From JALHMQ01 sp964616395 (GTDB taxonomy: Bacteria > Pseudomonadota > Gammaproteobacteria > Burkholderiales > Burkholderiaceae_F), in contig CAZTUT010000100.1 in the NCBI GenBank assembly GCA_964616395.1, positions 1 through 10,648 on the forward strand: 10,648 bases of DNA. The letters run 5' to 3'. The notes beneath the pieces are model-generated. The model worked only from the letters and a program-made list of their open reading frames with translations. It did no database searches and had not been told where the DNA came from. Shown piece after piece: positions 6,017 through 10,648 of the stretch. Position 1 is the stretch's first letter, and every line of letters begins with the position of its first letter. Both the position numbers and the translations under genes were made by a program.

Positions 6017-6726
6017 GCATGGCCCTGGCCCTTGGCGCGCGTGGCGTCGGCATGCTCGGCAGCGAGGAAATCCGGGTCGATCTCCAGGATGGCATTCAGA
6101 TTGAAGCCGCGGATGTCGAGCACCTCGCGCACCGGAATCTCGCCCATGTGCACCGGCTTGATCGGCGCACGCGGGTTCATCCGCAGCAGCCGCTCGCGCA
6201 GCGACTCGACCTCGTCGGCCGGCACCAGATCGGTCTTGCTCATCAGGATGCGGTCGGCAAAGCCCACCTGGTTCTGCGCCTCCGGCTGGGCGTCGAGCGT
6301 CTGGTGGCCGTGCTTGGCATCGACCACCGTGACCACCGCGTCGAGCAGGTAGTAGGCCGAAACGCCGTCATCCATGAAGAACGTCTGCGTGACCGGCCCC
6401 GGATTGGCCATGCCGGTGGTCTCGATGATCACGCGGTCGAAGTTCAGCTCGCGCCGCTCGCGCTTGTCGCGCAGCTCGTTGAGGATGCGCGACAGGTCGC
6501 CCCGCACCGTGCAGCAGATGCAGCCGTTGTTCATCTCGACGATCTGCTCGGTGGTGTCGGTCACCAGCAGCTCGTTGTCGATGCCCTCGGGCCCGAACTC
6601 GTTCTCGATCACCGCGATGCGATGGCCGTGCTCCTCCTTGAGGATGCGGTTCAACAGCGTGGTCTTGCCGGCACCGAGAAAGCCGGTCAGCACGGTCACC
6701 GGCACGAGCGGCTCTTGGACTTGCAT
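6017..6726 (-). CDS. CobW/COG0523 metal-chaperone GTPase (3' end missing)
   Basis: A G3E-family GTPase that probably delivers or handles a transition metal, often zinc, in the cytoplasm. The visible 236 residues hold the GTPase domain: Walker A GFLGAGKT (15-22), GCICC metal-binding motif (68-72, the CxCC signature of COG0523), ETTG switch (102-105) and SKTD guanine-specificity motif (163-166). The last visible residues, LAAEHADATRAKGQGH, run into the gap where a His-rich linker and the CobW C-terminal domain should follow. The start at 6726 is fixed by an AGGAG ribosome site at 6734-6738 with a seven-base spacer and by the family N-terminus; in-frame sequence farther upstream, to 6858, looks noncoding. 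Family membership is certain; the metal and client protein cannot be told from sequence. It is not the cobalamin-pathway cobW, since no cobalamin genes are nearby. Confidence 0.92.
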
Positions 6727-6897
6727 GGTGGGGCTCCTGCGAGGTTCACCGTCCGGCCGGCAAGCCGGGGACAGCGCGAGGCGGCGGATTCTATAGAAAC
6801 CCCGTTGCCGCCGGCCTCGCGCAATACCGGGGCCGGGAGGCAGGCCAAAGTTTCCCAAACGGAAACGCGCAGCCCACGCCCGGCAGCCGCGGGCCGG
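6727..6897. other. Intergenic region between rlmI and the CobW gene
   Basis: 171 bases. It holds the hairpin after rlmI (listed separately), a minus-strand TAGAAT (6793-6788) that resembles a -10 box but has no good -35 partner, a small CCGGC/GCCGG dyad at 6757-6768, and the AGGAG ribosome site of the CobW gene at 6734-6738. A promoter for the CobW-dksA group probably lies here, but I cannot place it firmly. Confidence 0.45.
6847..6866 (-). terminator. Weak candidate terminator after rlmI
   Basis: On the minus strand GTTTCC (6866-6861) and GGAAAC (6855-6850) form a perfect 6-bp stem with a five-base loop, 31 bases after the rlmI stop, followed by only three T residues. The short stem and T-run make it a weak intrinsic terminator at best, but the position suits the end of the dapF-rlmI operon. 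Confidence 0.35.
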
Positions 6898-8106
6898 CTA
6901 GAGCCGCTGCAGCAGCAGTCCCTTCAGGTACTCGCCCTCCGGATGGGTCATCAACAGCGGGTGGTCCTCGCCGGCGGCCAGCCGCCGCAGCAACTGGCAC
7001 TCGACCCCGGCATCGATGACGGCCCCGGCGGTGATCTTCTGGAACAGGTCGACGTCGATCGCGCCCGAGCACGAAAAGGTCAGCAGGTAGCCGCCGGGCG
7101 CCAGCAGCCGCAGCGCGTTCAGCGCGATGTCCTTGTAGGCCCGCGCGGCGCGGTCCACATGCCGGTGGGTCGAGGCGAACTTGGGCGGATCGAGGACGAT
7201 CACATCGAACGTCGGCCCCTCGGTCCGCAGCGCGCGCAGCGCCTCGAACACGTCGGCCTCGTGCCAGCGGTGCACGCCGTCCTGACTGTTGCGCCCGGCG
7301 TTTTCGGCCGCCACCCGCAATGCCTCGGCCGACGAATCGACCGACAGCACATGCGCCGCGCCGCCGGCGGCGGCGGCCAGCGAGAAGCCGCCGGTGTAGC
7401 AGAAGCAGTTGAGCACACGCGGTGCGCGGCCGGCTGCCCGATGCCGCTGCACCAGGTCGCGCACCAGCGCTCGGTTGTCGCGCTGGTCGATGTAGAAGCC
7501 GGTCTTGTGGCCGCGACGCACATCGACGCCGTAGCGCACGCCGTGCTCGTGCACCGCCACCTGCTCGGGCGGCTCGGCGCCACGCGCCACGCCATGCGAA
7601 GCCGCCAGTCCCTCGCGCTGCCGGGTCGCGCTGTCGGAGCGGTCGTAGATGTCGGCGCAGCCGGTGGCGGCCGACAGCGCATCCAGCAGCGGCTCGCGCC
7701 ACGCCTCCACGCCGGCGGCCTGGAACTGCACCACGAGCTGGCCCGCGTAGCGGTCGGCCACCAGCCCCGGAAGCTGGTCGGCCTCGCCAAACACCAACCG
7801 CAGCGCATCGCTGTGCGCCGCCAGATGCGCGCGCCGCGCCACCGCGGCCTGCACCCGCGCTGCCAGCCAGCCGGCGTCGATCAGCTCGCTCTCGACAAAG
7901 CTCCAGCAGCGCGCCCGCAGCGTGGAGTCTGGCGAAAACGCGGCCCACGCGAGCCAGGCGCCGTCGCTCGACCGCACCGCCACCGTGGCGCCGCTGCCGG
8001 GCGCGCCCTTCACGCGCGCCACCGCGGTGTCGTACACCCACGGGTGGCGGCGCGCCAGCGAGCGCTCCTTGCCGGGCTTGAGGATCAGTTCGCCGGCGAC
8101 CTTCAT
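6898..8106 (-). CDS. rlmI: RlmI-type 23S rRNA (cytosine-C5) methyltransferase
   Basis: An S-adenosylmethionine-dependent methyltransferase of 402 residues; the family member in E. coli makes m5C1962 in 23S rRNA. It begins with a PUA-like RNA-binding domain (LILKPGKERSLARRHPWVY, about residues 1-75), followed by a linker domain and a Rossmann methyltransferase. The landmarks are GHKTGFYIDQRDNR (199-212), the SAM motif LNCFCYTGGFS (232-242), VLDPPKFA (304-311), and FSCSG (344-348) with Cys346 as the likely catalytic nucleophile. Length matches the family. The ATG overlaps the xerC stop by four bases (ATGA), so it is translationally coupled to xerC and is the last gene of the dapF operon. The family also includes close paralogues with other RNA targets, so the precise base is inferred from family rather than seen. 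Confidence 0.9.
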   Translation of the reverse strand: MKVAGELILKPGKERSLARRHPWVYDTAVARVKGAPGSGATVAVRSSDGAWLAWAAFSPDSTLRARCWSFVESELIDAGWLAARVQAAVARRAHLAAHSDALRLVFGEADQLPGLVADRYAGQLVVQFQAAGVEAWREPLLDALSAATGCADIYDRSDSATRQREGLAASHGVARGAEPPEQVAVHEHGVRYGVDVRRGHKTGFYIDQRDNRALVRDLVQRHRAAGRAPRVLNCFCYTGGFSLAAAAGGAAHVLSVDSSAEALRVAAENAGRNSQDGVHRWHEADVFEALRALRTEGPTFDVIVLDPPKFASTHRHVDRAARAYKDIALNALRLLAPGGYLLTFSCSGAIDVDLFQKITAGAVIDAGVECQLLRRLAAGEDHPLLMTHPEGEYLKGLLLQRL

Positions 8107-9107
8107 GGCGTCCGCCGCTTCGCGCGCGGATGCGCGGCGTCATAGGCCTTGGCCAGATGCTGCCAGTCAAGCCGCGTGTAGATCTGCGTGGTGGCGATGC
8201 TGGCGTGGCCGAGCAGTTCCTGCACCGCACGCAGGTCGCCGCTCGACTGCAGCACGTGCGAGGCCATCGAATGCCGCAACACATGCGGATGCACGGCCAC
8301 ACCCAGTCCGAGCCGCTGCGCCAGTTGCGCCACCCGCTGCTCGACGCTGCGCGCCGCCAGCCGGGTGCCGCGCGCCGACACGAACAGCGCCCGGTGCTCG
8401 GCTCCGGCCAGCGTGTCGCGCACCGCCAGCCAGCCCTGCAGCGCCTCGACCGCGGCGGCTCCCACCGGCACCGCACGCCGCCGCTTGCCCTTGCCGGTGA
8501 CGACCACCTCGCGCGCCTGCAGGTCGAGCCAGCTCACCGACGCTGACAGCGGGCCCTCAGCCGCGAAGTGGCGCAGATCGAGGCTGACCAGTTCGGCCAG
8601 TCGCAACCCGCTCGAATAGAACAGCTCGACGATCGCGCGGTCGCGCAGTTCGAGCGCGCTGCCAGCCGGCGCCTGCGCCACCAGCTGCACCGCCTGATCC
8701 ACCGCCAGCGCCTTGGGCAGCCGCTGCGCGCGCCGCGGCGGCCGCACGCCCAGCACCGGATTGGCCGTCACCTGCTGGCGCTCGCCGAGCCAACGATAGA
8801 AGCTGCGCCAGCCCGACAGCGTGCGCGCCAGCGACGCGGGCGCCAGCCCGCCGGCCTGCAGCCGCGCCAGCGCGCGGCGCACATCGGCCTGGGTCAGGCG
8901 CAGCAGGTCGGCCTGCGGATGCAGCGCCGCCAGCGAGGCGAGATCGCGCCGGTAGGCGGTCACCGTCGCTGCTGAGCTGCGCCGCTGCGTGATCAGGTGC
9001 TGCAGGAAGGCCTCGGCCGGCTCGGGCAGGACGCTCGCGGCAGCAGCACTGCCGGCACCCTCCGGCGCCGGCGCTGCAACCTCCGCGCAGCCCGCCGGAT
9101 TGCTCAT
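8103..9107 (-). CDS. xerC: Tyrosine recombinase XerC
   Basis: With XerD, XerC resolves chromosome dimers at the dif site near the terminus. The product has 334 residues: an Ala-rich leader of about 28, a SAM-like core-binding domain (about 30-118), and a catalytic domain (about 130-320). All six catalytic positions are visible: Arg169 in SGLRLAEL, Lys206 in TGKGKRR, His275 and Arg278 in HVLRHS, His301 in LGHAS and nucleophile Tyr310 in TQIYTR. The ATG at 9105-9107 overlaps the DUF484 stop by four bases, which supports this start; the open frame further upstream falls inside the DUF484 gene. The leader is longer than in E. coli XerC (298 residues). XerC rather than XerD is chosen from the dapF-DUF484-xerC order, which is the same in E. 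coli. Confidence 0.95.
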   Translation of the reverse strand: MSNPAGCAEVAAPAPEGAGSAAAASVLPEPAEAFLQHLITQRRSSAATVTAYRRDLASLAALHPQADLLRLTQADVRRALARLQAGGLAPASLARTLSGWRSFYRWLGERQQVTANPVLGVRPPRRAQRLPKALAVDQAVQLVAQAPAGSALELRDRAIVELFYSSGLRLAELVSLDLRHFAAEGPLSASVSWLDLQAREVVVTGKGKRRRAVPVGAAAVEALQGWLAVRDTLAGAEHRALFVSARGTRLAARSVEQRVAQLAQRLGLGVAVHPHVLRHSMASHVLQSSGDLRAVQELLGHASIATTQIYTRLDWQHLAKAYDAAHPRAKRRTP

Positions 9108-9772
9108 GCCGGTCGCGCCGCCAGCCGCGACAGCGCCGCGCTGGCCAGTTCGGTCATGCGGGTGAGAAACGCGGTGCCCATCGTGATGTGGAAACGCGTC
9201 TTGTCGGGCGAGCCCAGCACCAGCAGGCCAAAGGCGTCCGTGCTGGCGCCTACGCGCAGCGGCAGCATCGCCAGGCTCTGCACCGCGTCGTCCTCGGCCT
9301 GCATCCACTGCGCCGCCTCGAAGCCGACATTGGCGCCGCAAAACGGCGCCACCAGACTGGCGGTGAAACGGCGCGCGTCATCGCTGACCGGCGCCGCGCA
9401 CGGCAGCTCCGCGTACTGCGGCTGCACGTTCCAGAGCCGCAGCGCGCCGTAGGGCACGGCGAAGATCGATTGCAGTTCCGACAGCAGCACGCTCGGCAGC
9501 GCAGCAGCGTCGGACTGCACCAGCAGCGCGCGCGACCAGTGCACCAGCTTGTCGGCAATGATGTCGTTCTCGGCGCCATGGCTTGTCATCTGCTGGATCC
9601 GCTCTTCAAGCGCAGCGATGCGGCCGCGCAGCAGCATCGACTGCCGCTCCACCAGCGAGATCGCCTGACCGTTGTGCGGATGCGGCAGCGACAGCGCGGC
9701 CAGCAGTTCCGGGTGCTGCTCGAAGAAATCGGGGTGCTGCGCAAGGAACTGCGCGACGTCGTCGTGCTTCAT
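9104..9772 (-). CDS. DUF484 family protein (YigA-like, GAF-like fold)
   Basis: A 222-residue cytoplasmic protein of unknown function that is conserved between dapF and xerC in many beta- and gammaproteobacteria (YigA in E. coli). The N-terminus VAQFLAQHPDFFEQHPELLAAL (residues 6-27) is the family signature. Residues 38-65 are predicted to form a coiled-coil helix, and the rest (about 75-220) resembles a GAF-like domain: LLSELQSIFAVPYGALRLW, then LAMLPLR, FGLLVLGSPD and a closing TRMTELASAALSRL helix. GAF-like folds bind small ligands, but no catalytic residues or known ligand site can be read. The ATG (9770-9772) overlaps the dapF stop by four bases, and its stop overlaps xerC, so it is translationally coupled on both sides; its conserved linkage hints at a role near chromosome segregation or cell envelope synthesis (inference). 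Confidence 0.9.
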   Translation of the reverse strand: MKHDDVAQFLAQHPDFFEQHPELLAALSLPHPHNGQAISLVERQSMLLRGRIAALEERIQQMTSHGAENDIIADKLVHWSRALLVQSDAAALPSVLLSELQSIFAVPYGALRLWNVQPQYAELPCAAPVSDDARRFTASLVAPFCGANVGFEAAQWMQAEDDAVQSLAMLPLRVGASTDAFGLLVLGSPDKTRFHITMGTAFLTRMTELASAALSRLAARPA

Positions 9773-10629
9773 GGGATCTCGATCTCGCCTTCGAAGACGG
9801 TGACCGCCGGCCCCGTCATGAACACATGCGCGCCGGGCTCGGCCGCATTCCAGGAAATGATCAGTTGCCCGCCGCGCGCCTGCACGCGTACCGGTGCGTC
9901 GAGCAGGCCCTGGCGCATGCCGGCCACCGCGGCCGCGCAGGCGCCAGTGCCGCAGGCCAGCGTCTCGCCGGCGCCGCGCTCCCAGACCCGCAGCCGGATC
10001 GCATGGCGGTCGAGCACCTGCATGTAGCCGGCGTTCACGCGCTGCGGAAAGCGTGCGTGGTGTTCGATCAGCGGGCCTTCGGTAGTCACCGGCGCGGCGT
10101 CCACGTCGGCCACCTGCTGGACCGCATGCGGATTGCCCATCGACAGCACCATGATCTCGCGCTGCGCATCGCCGAGCGGCAGCGGCCACAGCCGCGCCGC
10201 GCCCGACGGGCGCGCAACCAGCCCGGCCGGGTCGAACGGCACCGTCGGTTCATCGAAGCGCGGCGCGCCCATGTCGACCGTGACTTCGCCGTTCTCTTCG
10301 AGCCGGGGTTCGATGATGCCCTTCAGGGTCTCGACATGAATCTGCCGCTTGTCGGTCAGCCCTTGGTCATGCACGAAGCGCACGAAGCAGCGCGCGCCGT
10401 TGCCGCACTGCTCGACCTCGCCGCCATCGGCGTTGAAGATGCGGTAGCGAAAGTCCACGTCGGCGCGATCGGCCGCCTCCACCAGCAGGATCTGATCGGC
10501 GCCAATGCCGAAGCGGCGGTCGGCCAGGTGTCGCAGTTGCGCCGGCGCAAGCGCGATGCGCTGCGCGATGCCGTTGAGCATCACGAAGTCGTTGCCGGCG
10601 CCGTGCATCTTGGTGAAACGAAGTCGCAT
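9769..10629 (-). CDS. dapF: Diaminopimelate epimerase DapF
   Basis: DapF converts LL- to meso-diaminopimelate, the immediate precursor of lysine and of the peptidoglycan cross-link residue. The protein is 286 residues, close to the family's usual 275-280, and acts by two cysteines without cofactor. Both catalytic Cys motifs are intact: CGNGARC with Cys75, and ETLACGTGAC with Cys226. Substrate-binding positions are also present: Asn13 in HGAGNDF, Asn66, MGNPH (164-168), RVNAGY (198-202) and WERGAGET (216-223). The ATG at 10627-10629 gives the conserved MRLRFTKMHG start. Nineteen bases of upstream sequence remain in the window, so the promoter and any preceding gene cannot be seen. The stop overlaps the DUF484 start (ATGA). 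It is the first visible gene of the dapF-DUF484-xerC-rlmI operon. Confidence 0.97.
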   Translation of the reverse strand: MRLRFTKMHGAGNDFVMLNGIAQRIALAPAQLRHLADRRFGIGADQILLVEAADRADVDFRYRIFNADGGEVEQCGNGARCFVRFVHDQGLTDKRQIHVETLKGIIEPRLEENGEVTVDMGAPRFDEPTVPFDPAGLVARPSGAARLWPLPLGDAQREIMVLSMGNPHAVQQVADVDAAPVTTEGPLIEHHARFPQRVNAGYMQVLDRHAIRLRVWERGAGETLACGTGACAAAVAGMRQGLLDAPVRVQARGGQLIISWNAAEPGAHVFMTGPAVTVFEGEIEIP

Positions 10630-10648
10630 GGCGCGATTATCGACGATG

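Noticed and set aside
6788..6793. Sigma-70 promoter for the CobW gene based on TAGAAT
   Set aside because: The hexamer is a good -10 look-alike, but no TTGACA-like element occurs 16-18 bases upstream, so I did not list it as a promoter.
5014..6858. Single 614-residue CobW-DksA fusion protein
   Set aside because: The frame only holds because it reads through 100 Ns of arbitrary length; CobW has its own start and ribosome site at 6726-6738 and both halves match separate families.
5884..8145. Very long plus-strand open frame opposite the CobW gene and rlmI
   Set aside because: It crosses the gap, its translation is Arg/His/Gln/Val-rich with no family resemblance, and it lies antisense to well-recognised genes; a GC-rich shadow.
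8103..9341. N-terminally extended xerC starting inside the DUF484 gene
   Set aside because: The added residues are an antisense-like Arg/Gly/Ala stretch from the DUF484 coding region; the ATGA overlap start at 9107 fits the operon pattern.
9104..10189. N-terminally extended DUF484 gene starting inside dapF
   Set aside because: The extension overlaps the catalytic part of dapF in another frame, and the family N-terminus begins exactly at the ATG that overlaps the dapF stop.

Overview
The window looks like chromosomal housekeeping DNA from a high-GC betaproteobacterium, most likely order Burkholderiales. The evidence is the HslV N-terminus (a six-residue leader before the catalytic Thr), a DksA with one remaining zinc-finger Cys and an LSLEAQQRREL tail, and gene order. 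Every convincing gene lies on the minus strand, so transcription runs from high to low coordinates. A run of exactly 100 N (5917-6016) marks an assembly gap, so this is a draft or metagenome assembly.

In transcription order: (1) 10629-6898 is a compact operon, dapF, a DUF484 gene, xerC and rlmI, with each junction a 4-base ATGA stop/start overlap. It covers lysine/peptidoglycan precursor synthesis, chromosome dimer resolution and 23S rRNA methylation. A small hairpin follows rlmI. (2) 6726-6017 is the N-terminal 236 codons of a CobW/COG0523 metal-chaperone GTPase, cut by the gap. (3) 5916-5014 is a DksA-type RNA polymerase regulator with a long Lys/Pro/Ala-rich N-terminal tail, whose start is lost in the gap. 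The frame that appears to fuse it to CobW is only a read-through of the Ns. (4) 4983-2579 holds an ABC ATPase, a FtsX/MacB-type permease and an exported DUF3299 protein with an HCPFC motif. This exporter-like cassette, next to a COG0523 GTPase and DksA, suggests a metal (zinc) theme, but that is inference. (5) 2342-879 encodes a large cytoplasmic STAS-like protein with an internally duplicated module. (6) 781-1 holds hslV and the first 62 codons of hslU, the ATP-dependent HslVU protease. A good match to a sigma-32 heat-shock promoter (789-816) sits so close to the hslV ATG that a leaderless or nearly leaderless heat-shock transcript is predicted.

No rRNA, tRNA, CRISPR array, insertion sequence or prophage was seen. 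No stretch over 300 bases lacks a gene. The longest intergenic spaces are 2343-2578 and 6727-6897, both described below. Most genes are ordinary. The points most worth checking are the hslV promoter geometry, the tailed DksA, the ABC/DUF3299 cassette and the duplicated STAS-like protein. I saw no convincing wholly new system.
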